DNA from: Roseomonas sp.
GTDB lineage: Bacteria > Pseudomonadota > Alphaproteobacteria > Acetobacterales > Acetobacteraceae
Length of the DNA stretch: 32,991 nt
Assembly (NCBI GenBank): GCA_020249865.1
Contig: JADCEV010000137.1
Location: 1-32,991, forward strand
Direction: 5' to 3'
Shown here: positions 24,454 through 32,991 of the stretch, in pieces
Position numbering within the stretch: the stretch's first letter is position 1
Layout: every line of letters begins with the position of its first letter
Program-made: the position numbers and the translations under genes
Notes under the pieces: generated by a model
Database searches by the model: none
Seen by the model: only the letters and a program-made list of their open reading frames with translations
Told to the model about the DNA's origin: nothing

Positions 24454-27318
24454 TCATCGCTGCTCTGCCCGCCAGCGCGCCCAGGGCGCAATATCCGGCA
24501 GGCGCTGCGGTGCTGTGGCAGGGCCGGAAAAACGCAGCCCAATCTCGGGCGCCTCGGCCGCCGGGGGGCGCAGCGCGAAGCCGATATCAAGCGTTGCGCG
24601 CGGCAAATCCATGGAACCCGTGACGCGGGCCGAAACGCCGCCTTCGGCTGCCAGGCGCATTTCTTGCACCGAAAGCCGCCCGGCAGAGACTTGCCAGCCA
24701 CCTTCCAGCCGCTCCACCGCCGTGGCACCACCAATCAGCGCACGCCGCAAAGCGGCCTCGGCCATCACGGGATCAGCCAATCCGGCGGCGGCATAGGCAT
24801 CACGCAGCGCCAGACCCGCCACCACCCCATCCGCCAGCAAGAAACGCCCGGAACCCTGCAAAGAAGAAAGCAGCGCTGCTGGCGCATGGCCGGAAGCCGC
24901 CAAACGCCCGGCGGCTTCAACGCGCCCCGCCGCCAGATCAAGCGGCAGATCGAAGATCGGATGCGCCAGGGTTGCGCTGGTGATCTCAAAACTGCCTTCC
25001 AGCCGCGGTGGCTCGGCCGCAAAATCCAAAAGGCCCTTCCCTTCCATGACGCCGCCGGCAAATCCGGCGCGGAAGGCGCCCAGGGCAAGGCGGCCATTAT
25101 CCAGTGTCAGCTCGGCCTGGGCATTATCGACAGGCGGCAGTCCCAGCACGGCGATGCGCGCAGCACTCAGCGCGAAGCTGCCATCCCAACCAGCCAGCAC
25201 CGCCAAGGGTAGCGGTTCCTGATCCGTCAGATCAGGCCCTGGCAGGGCCAGATTTTCCGCCGCAAGCCGAAGCGTGAGCCTGGGACGCGCGCCGGTCAGG
25301 TCCAGCCGCGCCTCCCCCGCAGCGCGGGTTTCCGCCGCGACCAGCGTCAACAAGGGCATGGTGAAGACGCTGCCCTCCCCCACCATGCGCGCGATGAGAG
25401 AGGCTGAGCCCTCACCCATCCAGCCTGGCTCCTCACGCCCGAAAACCTGGGCGTAAAGCCGTGCCGCGCTTGGGTGGCGAAAGGTCAGGCTGCCTTCCCC
25501 GCGCGCCCTTGGCAGATCAAGCACCGCATTCGCGTCAAGCCGTGCATCTTCAAGGGCGATTTCAGCGCCGAGCGTCAGCGCCTCCGCCGCGCCATTGCCG
25601 CGAAGGCGCAGCGTTGCCGGCAGCGCCGCCAAACCCGCCGGCAGCGGGAAGCCCCCAAGGATTGCCGGCGGCAGAGCATTTGCGGTGGGGGCGGCGATTT
25701 CCAGCACAAGATCGGCGAAGTTGGGTGAAGCGCCGAGATTAATGCTGCCACTGACGGCCAAACTGGCATGGCCCTGGCGCGCCGAAAGCCGCTGCACGGC
25801 AAGCCGCCCGGCATCCAGCGTGGCATCCAGCGCAACACCCTCCAGCGCCTGGCCTTGCCATTCCAGCCTGCCGGCGGTCAGGCGCAAATTTGCGTCAAAG
25901 CCTTGCAGAGCTTCATTCGCCGCCTGCCAGGTCAGGCTTTCGGCCAGCAGCCCATCCACAGCCAGCGTATCAATGGAAAGCCCAAGCCCAAGCGCGGGCC
26001 GCGCGCCCAGCCGCAAGGCGCCCGCCCCGGCATAGCGCCCACCATCCAGCATGACGGAGAATTCCGGCGCCTCCACAAGGTTCGGTTCCAAAACCAGGCG
26101 CCCACGGCCTTCAAAGCGGCGCAGCCTTGTAGGGTCTGGCGCTGCGACCGCTAAGCCGAAGGCGGTAAGGCTATCACGCAGGCTGGGGCCGGCGATGCTG
26201 AATGCCAATTCCAGCCTTTCGCCAAGTGTGGCACCGCGCGCTTCCAACTCAGCCTCGCCGGGCAAAAGCGCTGCGATATCCGTCAACGTCATGCGCGCGC
26301 CGTCACGCGCGATGCCGGCCTTGAAGCGGCGCAATTCCTTGCCCTGCCAGCGTGCTGATTCGGCAGCCACATCCAGCACAATCGGAAACGGCCAATCTCG
26401 CGCGGCGCGCATGGCGGCGATCCAGGGATCGAGATCCAGCCGGTTCATGCTGACGGCCAGATCCATTTTCGCATCTGGCGCCAATTGGATTTCGGCTGCC
26501 GTGCGGCCGGTGCCGCCATCAAATTCCACCGCCAGATCGGGGGTGATGATCCTATCCTCACTGGCGCGGATGCGGCCCGTGATGCGGAAGGGCAGAGCGG
26601 GCGCAGGCAGAAAGGCGGAAAGATAAGCGCCAGAGGCTTCCACGCGCCCTTCATAGCCACCTTCCGCCAGCAGTGCGCCACGCGTGACCAGTGATGCGCC
26701 CTGGCCATTCAGGCGCAAATCCAAAGTGCCAATGCCATCATAGCCGGGCCGGCCAAGCACGGCCTGGAAGCGCGCCTCCGCCCCTGCGCGCACAAAACTG
26801 CCTTCCAGGCGCACCGCATCCAGGGGTCCGGGGGCAACCAGCCGCGCGGCGACATTTTCCAAGGCCACTTCGCCCAGCGTCACGCGGCTTGCTTCAATGC
26901 GCGCGGCGAAATCGGAAAGCCAGGGCGGCGGGCGGAGCGCACCGGCAGCGGGCAGCGGCCAGGGCAGGCGGATATCCGCACCCACCAGCACCAGATCGCG
27001 CGGTTCCAACCGTCCAAGGATCAGCGGCAAAAGGCCAAGCTTAAGCCGTAGTGTGCGTGCCTTCACGCCAAGCCCGCCCTCATCCTGCCCCAGATGCACT
27101 TCATCCGCTTCAATCAAGGGCTGCGGTAGCAGCACGACACGAAGCGGTCCCTGCAAGGCGACCGGTCGGCCAAGCCGTTCCTCGGCCAGCGCTGCCAGGC
27201 GGTCGCGCTGCCCTTCCCAGGAAATCAGGCGCGGTCCGACCCAGACCGCCGCAAGCGCGATCCCGGCCAGAAGAAGCGCGAAAAGGCTGCGGCGTGATCT
27301 CAGCTTGCCGTCCCCCAA
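24454..27318 (-). CDS. AsmA-family envelope protein
   Basis: A 954-aa protein with a basic N-terminus and a single membrane segment (about residues 11-29), followed by a long beta-rich periplasmic region with repeated L-D-L and G-R-L patterns. The start of the mature part ([38 protein letters not shown]) and the C-terminal segment ([21 protein letters not shown], ending in [16 protein letters not shown]) match AsmA/AsmA_2 proteins, which now are viewed as bridge-like proteins that may carry phospholipids across the periplasm. The only good start is a TTG at 27316-27318 with AGGTGG upstream, inside the end of the oxoprolinase gene (19-nt overlap), so translation is likely coupled. Confidence 0.85.
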   Translation of the reverse strand: MGDGKLRSRRSLFALLLAGIALAAVWVGPRLISWEGQRDRLAALAEERLGRPVALQGPLRVVLLPQPLIEADEVHLGQDEGGLGVKARTLRLKLGLLPLILGRLEPRDLVLVGADIRLPWPLPAAGALRPPPWLSDFAARIEASRVTLGEVALENVAARLVAPGPLDAVRLEGSFVRAGAEARFQAVLGRPGYDGIGTLDLRLNGQGASLVTRGALLAEGGYEGRVEASGAYLSAFLPAPALPFRITGRIRASEDRIITPDLAVEFDGGTGRTAAEIQLAPDAKMDLAVSMNRLDLDPWIAAMRAARDWPFPIVLDVAAESARWQGKELRRFKAGIARDGARMTLTDIAALLPGEAELEARGATLGERLELAFSIAGPSLRDSLTAFGLAVAAPDPTRLRRFEGRGRLVLEPNLVEAPEFSVMLDGGRYAGAGALRLGARPALGLGLSIDTLAVDGLLAESLTWQAANEALQGFDANLRLTAGRLEWQGQALEGVALDATLDAGRLAVQRLSARQGHASLAVSGSINLGASPNFADLVLEIAAPTANALPPAILGGFPLPAGLAALPATLRLRGNGAAEALTLGAEIALEDARLDANAVLDLPRARGEGSLTFRHPSAARLYAQVFGREEPGWMGEGSASLIARMVGEGSVFTMPLLTLVAAETRAAGEARLDLTGARPRLTLRLAAENLALPGPDLTDQEPLPLAVLAGWDGSFALSAARIAVLGLPPVDNAQAELTLDNGRLALGAFRAGFAGGVMEGKGLLDFAAEPPRLEGSFEITSATLAHPIFDLPLDLAAGRVEAAGRLAASGHAPAALLSSLQGSGRFLLADGVVAGLALRDAYAAAGLADPVMAEAALRRALIGGATAVERLEGGWQVSAGRLSVQEMRLAAEGGVSARVTGSMDLPRATLDIGFALRPPAAEAPEIGLRFSGPATAPQRLPDIAPWARWRAEQR

Positions 27319-30300
27319 CCGCCACCACCTGGCGTTTCAATGCCAAGCACTTCCCCAGCCGCGAGATGCGCGGAATCGCTGCCCCCCAGCCATTGAATGC
27401 TGCCATCGGCGCGTTCCACCCATTGCCGGCCGGCCGCGCCATTGGCGCCACCTTGCAGCCCATGCGGGGGGACGTTGCGGCGCGATGCCACAATCACCGC
27501 TTCCATCGGATGCAGGAAGCGAATGCGTCGGCGTGATCCATCACCGCCGCGCCAGCGCCCTGCACCGCCCGAACCTCGGCGGATGGAAAATTCCTCAAGC
27601 CGAACCGGATAACGCAATTCCAGAATCTCCGGATCGGTCATGCGCGTATTGGTCATGTGGGTTTGCACCGGGCCGGCGCCATCGAAGCTGGGCCCGGCGC
27701 CAATGCCGCCGCAGATGGTTTCATAATATTGGTAGCGCGCATCGCCAAAAAGCAGGTTGTTCATGGTGGCTTGGGCAGAAGCGCAGGCACCAAGCGCGGC
27801 GAGTAGCGCATTGCAGGTCATTTGGCTGACCTCGGTATTGCCGGCCACCACCGCGGCGCCGGGGTGCGGTGAAAGGAAAGTGCCTTCGGGGATCACGATT
27901 TCCAACGGCTTCAGGCAACCATCATTGAGCGGAATATCCTCACCCACCAGGCAGCGGAAGCAATACAGCACCACGGCGCGGCAGACCGCCGATGGCGCGT
28001 TGAAATTACTCGGGCGTTGCGGACCCGTGCCGGTGAAATCAATCACCGCCTTGCGCGCGGCGCGGTCCACACGGATGGCGACTTTCAGCGGCGCGCCATC
28101 ATCAATGCTGGTCTCAAAACGCCCATCAGGCAGTTTTTCCAAAACGCGGCGCACGCTTTCTTCGGCATTATCCATCACATGGCGCATATAGGCGCTGACA
28201 GTGGCCAGCCCGTAATCCGCCACGGCACGCTGCAATTCCTGCACGCCTTTTTCATTGGAAGCGATTTGCGCCTTGATATCCGCCACATTCACATCCGGGC
28301 TGCGCGCGGGGTAGCGTGCGCCAGCCAGCAAAGCGCGGAATTCCGCTTCCCGGAAATGCCCGCCATCCACCAGCAGGAAATCATCAATCACCACGCCCTC
28401 TTCTTCCAGCGTGCGCGATAGCGGCGGTGTCGAGCCAGGTGTCAGCCCCCCAATATCAGCGTGATGCCCGCGCGATCCCACAAAGAACAGGATGGATGTG
28501 CCCGCCGCATCAAAGACCGGCGTGATCACGGTCACATCCGGCAAGTGCGTGCCGCCATTATAGGGATTGTTCAGCGCCACCACATCGCCGGGCTTCAGTG
28601 TCGCACCGCGCGTGCGAATCACGGTGCGCACGCTTTCCCCCATGGCGCCAAGATGCACCGGCACATGCGGCGCATTGGCAATCAGCGCGCCGGTCGCATC
28701 GAAAATGGCGCAGGAGAAATCGAGCCTTTCCTTGATATTCACCGAAAGGCTGGTGTTTTGCAGCACCGCGCCGGTTTGCTCGGCAATGCTCATGAACAGA
28801 TTGTTGAAGAGTTCGAGCATCACCGGATCGGGGCGATCCGTCGCCGCCACATCCGCCGCGCGCGCCCGGGCCGCGATGCGGCGCAGCACCAAATGATTGC
28901 GCGCGGTGACTTCCGCTTCCCAGCCGGGTTCCACCACAGTGGTGGCATTGGCTTCACGCAGCAACGCCGGCCCCTTGATGCGATCCCCCGCGCACAGCGC
29001 TTCGCGGTCATGCACCGGGGCGGCGTGTTCCGCGCCGCTGGTGAAAAGCGCGATGGTATCGAGTGGCTTTGGTGCGTCACCCGCAGCGCGCGGTGGCAGC
29101 GCGGCTTCGCGCACTTCCTCACCGGGGGCGGTCACTTCCGCGATGCAGGCTTCCACAATCACCTGGCGTTCCGGTGTCGCGAAACCAAAGCGGCGGCGAT
29201 GTGCCTCGGTGAAGGCGGCCAATACTTCCTGATGCGCGCCAAACGCCACCGGCAGGAAGGTATCCGTGCCGGCATAGCGCAAATGCAGCCGCCGCGCCGC
29301 TTGGAGCCTCGCGGGATCGGCACCTTGGCGCGCCAGTTCTTCCCGCCCCGCTGCCACCAGCGCTTCAAGCCGCGCGGTCAGATCATTGATGGCATCAGCG
29401 GTGAAGGGCGCTTCAACTGCGGCTTCTCGGATCACCGCCTGATCCGCGAGCCCCATGCCATAGGCGGAAAGTACGCCGGCAAAGGGATGGATGAAGACCG
29501 TTTCCATGCCCAATTCATCAGCAACCAAACAGGCGTGTTGCCCACCCGCACCGCCGAAGCATTGCAGCGCGAAGCGTGTCGCGTCATGGCCCTTCTGGAT
29601 CGAAACCTGCTTGATGGCATTGGCCATATTGGCAACCGCCACACGCAAAAACCCTTCCGCCACCGCACGCGGATCGGGCGCTGGCTTGCCTTGTGCCTTG
29701 CCGATTTCGGCCGCCAGTGCGGCGAATTTCTCCGCGACAATCGCTGCATCCAGGGGCTGATCACCCTGCGGTCCGAAAATCGCCGGGAAATGATGCGGCT
29801 GGATTTTGCCGACCATGACATTCGCATCCGTCACCGTGAGCGGCCCGCCGCGCCGATAACAGGCCGGCCCCGGCACCGCACCGGCGGAATCCGGCCCCAC
29901 CCGGAAACGCGCGCCATCGAAATGCAGAATGGAACCGCCACCAGCGGCGACCGTATTGATCGCCATCATTGGTGCGCGCATGCGCACGCCAGCGACTTCG
30001 GTCTCGAACGCGCGCTCAAAGGCGCCGGCATAAAGTGCAACATCGGTGGAGGTGCCGCCCATATCGAAGCCAATGATCCGTTCAAACCCACCCATGGCCG
30101 CGGTGCGCGCGGCACCGACAATCCCGCCGGCGGGGCCAGACAGAATCGCATCCTTGCCCTGGAAATGCCCGGCTTCGGTCAGCCCACCGCTTGATTGCAT
30201 GAAATAGAGCCGCACACCGGGTAATTCCGCCGCCACCTGATCCACATAGCGGCGCAGAATGGGCGAGAGATAGGCATCAACAACGGTGGTATCCCCGCGC

Positions 30301-30908
30301 GGCACAATGCGCGGCAAGGGGCTTGCGCGGTGGCTCAAGGAGATTTGCCCAAAGCCTTCTTCGCGGGCGATGGCGCCAAGCCGTTCCTCATGCGCCGGAT
30401 GCGCCCAGGCATGCATCATCAGAATGGCAACGGCGCGGAAGCCTTCGCGATGCGCGGCGCGCAGCGCATCACGCGCCGCGGCCTCATCCAAGGCTTCCAA
30501 TTCTGTGCCATCCACCGCGACACGCCCGCCGATTTCAACGGCGCGTTCATGCAGCAACTCCGGCAGGCGCACATCAAGATCAAACAAGCGGGGCCGCGCC
30601 TGATTGCCAATGCGCAGCAAATCAGCAAAGCCGCGATTGACCAGCAGCAGCACACGTTCACCCTTGCGTTCCAGCAACGCATTGGTGGCAACCGTAGTGC
30701 CCATTTTCACCGCTTCGATCAGCCCGGGCGGGATAGCCGCGCCGGCGGCAAGGCCCAGGCATTGCCGAATGCCGGCAACGGCGGCGTCCTTGTAGCGTTC
30801 CGGGTTTTCGGAGAGCAGTTTCAGCGTCGAAAGCCGCCCGGCCGGATCGCGCGCGACGATATCGGTGAAGGTGCCGCCGCGATCAATCCAGAATTGCCAA
30901 GCCGACAT
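27300..30908 (-). CDS. 5-oxoprolinase / hydantoinase, fused HyuA-HyuB type
   Basis: A 1202-aa cytosolic ATP-dependent amide-ring hydrolase. The HyuA-like half begins [19 protein letters not shown] (residues 4-22, the ATP-grasping turn of the actin-like fold) and has [16 protein letters not shown] near 280 and [15 protein letters not shown] near 440. The HyuB-like half begins near residue 695 ([21 protein letters not shown]) and ends with [20 protein letters not shown] and the GGGGWG tail. Eukaryotic 5-oxoprolinase and many bacterial proteins share this fusion, so 5-oxo-L-proline to glutamate is the likely reaction; a hydantoin or acetone-type carboxylase substrate cannot be excluded. AAGGG sits 7 nt before the ATG. 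A 7-bp inverted repeat covers that site. Confidence 0.92.
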   Translation of the reverse strand: MSAWQFWIDRGGTFTDIVARDPAGRLSTLKLLSENPERYKDAAVAGIRQCLGLAAGAAIPPGLIEAVKMGTTVATNALLERKGERVLLLVNRGFADLLRIGNQARPRLFDLDVRLPELLHERAVEIGGRVAVDGTELEALDEAAARDALRAAHREGFRAVAILMMHAWAHPAHEERLGAIAREEGFGQISLSHRASPLPRIVPRGDTTVVDAYLSPILRRYVDQVAAELPGVRLYFMQSSGGLTEAGHFQGKDAILSGPAGGIVGAARTAAMGGFERIIGFDMGGTSTDVALYAGAFERAFETEVAGVRMRAPMMAINTVAAGGGSILHFDGARFRVGPDSAGAVPGPACYRRGGPLTVTDANVMVGKIQPHHFPAIFGPQGDQPLDAAIVAEKFAALAAEIGKAQGKPAPDPRAVAEGFLRVAVANMANAIKQVSIQKGHDATRFALQCFGGAGGQHACLVADELGMETVFIHPFAGVLSAYGMGLADQAVIREAAVEAPFTADAINDLTARLEALVAAGREELARQGADPARLQAARRLHLRYAGTDTFLPVAFGAHQEVLAAFTEAHRRRFGFATPERQVIVEACIAEVTAPGEEVREAALPPRAAGDAPKPLDTIALFTSGAEHAAPVHDREALCAGDRIKGPALLREANATTVVEPGWEAEVTARNHLVLRRIAARARAADVAATDRPDPVMLELFNNLFMSIAEQTGAVLQNTSLSVNIKERLDFSCAIFDATGALIANAPHVPVHLGAMGESVRTVIRTRGATLKPGDVVALNNPYNGGTHLPDVTVITPVFDAAGTSILFFVGSRGHHADIGGLTPGSTPPLSRTLEEEGVVIDDFLLVDGGHFREAEFRALLAGARYPARSPDVNVADIKAQIASNEKGVQELQRAVADYGLATVSAYMRHVMDNAEESVRRVLEKLPDGRFETSIDDGAPLKVAIRVDRAARKAVIDFTGTGPQRPSNFNAPSAVCRAVVLYCFRCLVGEDIPLNDGCLKPLEIVIPEGTFLSPHPGAAVVAGNTEVSQMTCNALLAALGACASAQATMNNLLFGDARYQYYETICGGIGAGPSFDGAGPVQTHMTNTRMTDPEILELRYPVRLEEFSIRRGSGGAGRWRGGDGSRRRIRFLHPMEAVIVASRRNVPPHGLQGGANGAAGRQWVERADGSIQWLGGSDSAHLAAGEVLGIETPGGGGWGTAS

Positions 30909-30914
30909 GCAAAA

Positions 30915-30945
30915 CCCTTGGGTCGAAGGAAGTTGAAGCCAAGGG
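30915..30945 (-). promoter_or_regulatory. Inverted repeat covering the oxoprolinase ribosome-binding site
   Basis: CCCTTGG at 30915-30921 and CCAAGGG at 30939-30945 are perfect 7-bp arms with a 17-nt spacer. On the transcript (minus strand) the promoter-proximal arm pairs with the arm that carries AAGGG, the likely Shine-Dalgarno of the oxoprolinase gene 7 nt further on. It could sequester the site, or be a DNA operator. Chance remains possible at this arm length. Confidence 0.35.
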
Positions 30946-30978
30946 GTCTAAAACATTATGCGGCCAAGCGAAATCGGG

Positions 30979-31332
30979 TCAGAGGCCCGCATCGGCCGGC
31001 ACCAGCACCTGCCCCGCCTCATCCACCCGCGCCGGCACGGCTTCCAAGGCTTCCCCGTAACAGGGGCCGGAGACGCATTCGCCGGATTCAATCTCAAACC
31101 GCGCGCCATGGGCCGAACAGAGGATGTGCTGGCGCTTGGCATCCAGAAAGCGATCCGGCACGGGGTCCAGGGGCAGGCCGATATGCGGGCAGGAATTCAC
31201 ATAGACCCAAACCGCGCTGCCGCGCCGGACAGCGAATAACCCCATGAAGGCGCCGGGCGCCGCCGGGAAGCCTTTTGATCCGCCATCGGGAATATCCTCA
31301 AGCGCGCAAAGCGCGCGTTCCGGCTTGCTCAT
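30979..31332 (-). CDS. Rieske [2Fe-2S] ferredoxin-like protein
   Basis: A 117-aa single-domain Rieske protein. The cluster ligands are plain: Cys48-Pro-His50 and Cys72-Ser-Ala-His75 (CPH ... CSAH), in VNSCPHIGLPLD and ILCSAHGARFEIESGECVSGPC, the arrangement of soluble Rieske ferredoxins such as those of the small-ferredoxin/NirD-like group. No signal peptide or membrane anchor, so cytosolic electron transfer is expected; its partner oxygenase or reductase is not nearby. The ATG at 31330-31332 overlaps the stop of the upstream EVE gene by 4 nt (ATGA). The oxoprolinase gene follows 70 bp later on the same strand. Confidence 0.92.
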   Translation of the reverse strand: MSKPERALCALEDIPDGGSKGFPAAPGAFMGLFAVRRGSAVWVYVNSCPHIGLPLDPVPDRFLDAKRQHILCSAHGARFEIESGECVSGPCYGEALEAVPARVDEAGQVLVPADAGL

Positions 31333-31775
31333 TCGCCGGCCCAGCCGCCCATACTGGCAATCACCGCCCAATGCTCGGGCGCGATGGGCATCACGGAAAG
31401 CCGCGATTGGCGGATCAAAGCCACCTCGGCCAGCGCCGGTTCGGCCTTGATGGCGGCCAGCCCCACGGGCTTTGGCATGGGCCCGATCGCGCGCATATCC
31501 ACACAAACCCAGGATGAGCCCTCCTCCGCGGTCGGGTCGGGATAGGCTTCGCGCACTACTTCAACCACGCCCACAACCTCTTTCCCGATGTTGGAATGGT
31601 AGAAAAAGGCCAGATCGCCCAATTTCATGGCCATCAGGTTCTTCTTGGCCAAATGGTTGCGCACGCCCGTCCAGGGTTCCACGCCATTGGCGACCTGCTG
31701 GTCCCAGGAAAAGGCATCGGGTTCGGATTTCACCAGCCAGCGAGAAGCGGGCGCTTTGGTCCTGGCTGCTGGCAT
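31329..31775 (-). CDS. EVE domain protein
   Basis: A 148-aa protein of the EVE/PUA-like group. The opening WLVKSEPDAFSWDQQVANG followed by WTGVRNHLAKKNLMAMKLGDLAFFYHSN and GKEVVGVVEVVREAYPDPT is highly characteristic. EVE domains bind modified bases (for example 5-methylcytosine type) in nucleic acids; stand-alone bacterial members are common and their ligand is mostly unknown. The ATG at 31773-31775 has AGAGGAA about 6 nt upstream. First gene of a leftward set with the Rieske protein; divergent from ccmC. Confidence 0.93.
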   Translation of the reverse strand: MPAARTKAPASRWLVKSEPDAFSWDQQVANGVEPWTGVRNHLAKKNLMAMKLGDLAFFYHSNIGKEVVGVVEVVREAYPDPTAEEGSSWVCVDMRAIGPMPKPVGLAAIKAEPALAEVALIRQSRLSVMPIAPEHWAVIASMGGWAGE

Positions 31776-31983
31776 GGCGTTCCTCTATCCCCCGGCGCCG
31801 GATCGGGGCGCCTGACAAGCAGGTAACGCCAGACGCGTTGGGCTTCAATAAGCCAAGGTCGGGTTTTCGAAGCGGGGGGACTCCCTTGGCGACCCACCGC
31901 CCCCCATGTGAAGCTGGCAAGGAGGCAGGCGGGTGATTCCACCCGCTGGATAACTAGGCTAGTCTGACCATGTGGACACCAGA
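31776..31983. promoter_or_regulatory. Divergent intergenic region between EVE gene and ccmC
   Basis: This gap of about 200 bp holds no gene that I can support. It has several symmetric elements: a GGCGCC hairpin (31794-31799 with 31807-31812) near the EVE start, GGCTT-CAAT-AAGCC around 31841-31854, GCGGGT-GATTCC-ACCCGC at 31929-31946, and ACTAG-G-CTAGT at 31953-31963 just before ccmC. These are probably promoter and leader elements for both sides; which are functional cannot be said. I checked for a tRNA and found none. Confidence 0.4.
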
Positions 31984-32775
31984 ATGACAGCCAAAGCTGA
32001 CAGCAGCCCGAGCGGTGCCGCCCCTGGCGCGCGTTCGCTGCACCGCTTTGCCAATCCCGGACGCTTCCTCCGCGCCTCGGCCAGGGTGCAGCTATGGCTC
32101 TGGGCGGCGGCGGCGATAGTGCTGGGGATAGGGCTGGTTTGGGGCCTTTTCCTTTCCCCGCCCGATTGGCAGCAGGGTGAGACGGTGCGCATCATGTATG
32201 TGCATGTGCCGATGGCTTGGCTCGCCATGGGTGGCTATACGGCGCTTGCAACCGCTTCCATCATGTCACTGATCTGGCGCCATCCCTTGGCGGATCTTTT
32301 CGCGCGCGAATTGTCGCCGGTGGGTGCGCTGGTGACAGCGCTTTGTTTGGCGACAGGCAGCCTTTGGGGCCGGCCCATGTGGGGAACCTGGTGGGTTTGG
32401 GATGCGCGGCTGACTTCCGTTTTGGTGCTGTTCTTCCTGTGGTTGGGCCATGCGGCGCTGACGCGCGCCTTTGAAGATCAGGAACGCGGCGCGCGGGTTG
32501 GGGCGATTCTGGCGCTGGTGGGCATTGTGAATATCCCGATCGTGAAATTCAGCGTGGATTGGTGGAATACGCTGCATCAGCCGGCTTCCGTCACGCGTTT
32601 TGATGCGCCAGGCATGCATGTGGATATCCTTTATCCGTTGCTGACCTGCGCGCTTGGCTTTTCGCTGCTGTTTGGCGCGGTGGTGCTGGCGCGCACGCGG
32701 GCCGCGGTGATGGAACGGCGCATCCGCGCCCTGCAATTGGCCCGCGCGCGGCGCGAGGAGGCTTTGGGCGCATGA
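31984..32775 (+). CDS. ccmC: Cytochrome c maturation heme-handling protein CcmC
   Basis: A 263-aa inner-membrane protein with six hydrophobic segments. The heme-binding WWD motif is WGTWWVWDARLT (residues 133-144), and the conserved histidine regions are MYVHVPMAW and WWNTLHQPAS. CcmC hands heme to CcmE in system I cytochrome c maturation. The N-terminus has about 40 residues before the first membrane segment. The start is ATG 31984 or GTG 31972; neither has a strong ribosome-binding site. It overlaps ccmD by 4 nt. ccmA and ccmB are not directly upstream, unlike in E. coli. Confidence 0.95.
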   Translation: MTAKADSSPSGAAPGARSLHRFANPGRFLRASARVQLWLWAAAAIVLGIGLVWGLFLSPPDWQQGETVRIMYVHVPMAWLAMGGYTALATASIMSLIWRHPLADLFARELSPVGALVTALCLATGSLWGRPMWGTWWVWDARLTSVLVLFFLWLGHAALTRAFEDQERGARVGAILALVGIVNIPIVKFSVDWWNTLHQPASVTRFDAPGMHVDILYPLLTCALGFSLLFGAVVLARTRAAVMERRIRALQLARARREEALGA

Positions 32776-32912
32776 GCCACGCATTCTTCATCACCGCTTC
32801 CTATGCGCTGGTCCTGCTTGGCTTCGGTGCTTTGGTTTTGGATGCGGCGCGCCGCCATGCCGCGGCCAAGCGCCTATTGGCGGAACTTGATCCGCGCGGA
32901 GACCGGCCATGA
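32772..32912 (+). CDS. ccmD: Heme exporter protein CcmD
   Basis: A 46-aa membrane peptide that links CcmC and CcmE. It reads MSHAFFITASYALVLLGFGA, then a charged tail with ARRH and KRLLAELDPRG. One membrane segment followed by a basic cytoplasmic part is the whole known CcmD layout. The ATG at 32772 overlaps the ccmC stop (ATGA) and its own stop TGA overlaps the ccmE ATG at 32909 in the same way. Confidence 0.93.
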   Translation: MSHAFFITASYALVLLGFGALVLDAARRHAAAKRLLAELDPRGDRP

Positions 32913-32991
32913 CCCGCAAAAAGCGCCGGCTTTATGTTCTGCTGCTCTGCGGGCTTGGGCTTGGCAGCGCGACCGCGCTGACGCTGACAGC
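32909..32991 (+). CDS. ccmE: Cytochrome c-type biogenesis protein CcmE, N-terminus only
   Basis: The first 27 codons of the periplasmic heme chaperone, cut by the window edge. The frame starts MTRKKRRLYVLLLCGLGLGS, the usual basic n-region (KKRR) followed by the signal-anchor helix. The heme-binding histidine motif (HDENY) is far beyond the window. The call rests on this opening, on the 4-nt overlap with ccmD, and on the fixed ccmC-D-E order. Confidence 0.88.
   Translation, partial: MTRKKRRLYVLLLCGLGLGSATALTLT

Noticed and set aside
28461-30194. 577-codon open frame on the plus strand opposite the oxoprolinase gene
   Set aside because: Its translation is rich in His, Arg and Gln with no domain, as expected for the antisense of a GC-rich gene, and the opposite strand is a clear full-length oxoprolinase.
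31800-31971. Possible tRNA or structured RNA gene in the EVE-ccmC gap
   Set aside because: Several short hairpins occur, but no acceptor, anticodon and T-arm set lines up and no CCA end is visible.
31970-31987. Five-codon ATG frame just before ccmC (MWTPE)
   Set aside because: Too short to be supported as a leader peptide; no regulatory codon pattern and no terminator follows.
1-32991. CRISPR arrays, insertion sequences, att sites, phage or defence genes
   Set aside because: I looked for direct repeats with spacers, terminal inverted repeats, transposase, integrase, restriction and toxin motifs and found none.

Overview
The window is a dense, high-GC bacterial chromosome segment with normal housekeeping content. 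It has no rRNA, tRNA, CRISPR array, insertion sequence, integrase or phage gene that I can see. Gene families point to an alphaproteobacterium: tlpA back-to-back with argH, an NDUFA9-like NAD(P)-binding protein, fused full-length oxoprolinase, CcmC/D/E and large-type NADPH glutamate synthase. Acetobacteraceae/Rhodospirillales is my best guess, inferred from overall protein flavour rather than proven.

Layout. 1-801 (-) is the N-terminal part of argH, cut by the window edge. A TlpA-like thioredoxin (+) diverges from it, and secG (-) follows. 1851-6424 (+) is a complete branched-chain-amino-acid-type ABC uptake cassette: binding protein, a single LivH-LivM fusion permease, and two ATPases. It overlaps tail to tail with a leftward block running from purH to a class III aminotransferase: purH, rmuC, a glycosyltransferase, a possible tiny ORF, a CNT nucleoside transporter and the aminotransferase. 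Further right, also leftward, a DUF486 protein and an AmpG-like MFS transporter share a 4-nt overlap.

15098-16635 (+) holds a YIP1-family membrane protein and the NDUFA9-like protein. A 203-nt AT-richer gap with a terminator-like hairpin follows. Then come gltD-gltB (+), a rhodanese and an FMN-dependent alpha-hydroxy-acid oxidase. 24454-31775 (-) is a tightly packed leftward set: EVE protein, Rieske ferredoxin, a 1202-aa HyuA-HyuB type oxoprolinase/hydantoinase, and a 954-aa AsmA-family protein. The right edge starts the cytochrome c maturation genes ccmC, ccmD and ccmE (partial, +).

Functionally the region is rich in nitrogen metabolism: arginine synthesis, amino-acid or amide uptake, transamination, glutamate synthase and oxoprolinase. 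Around it sit purine synthesis and nucleoside uptake, peptidoglycan-fragment transport, and envelope/secretion genes (SecG, AsmA, TlpA, Ccm). Nothing here is clearly a new biological system. The points most worth a second look are the possible overlapping 44-codon ORF before the nucleoside transporter, the inverted repeat that covers the oxoprolinase ribosome-binding site, the altered active-site loop of the hydroxy-acid oxidase, and the EVE-Rieske translational coupling.
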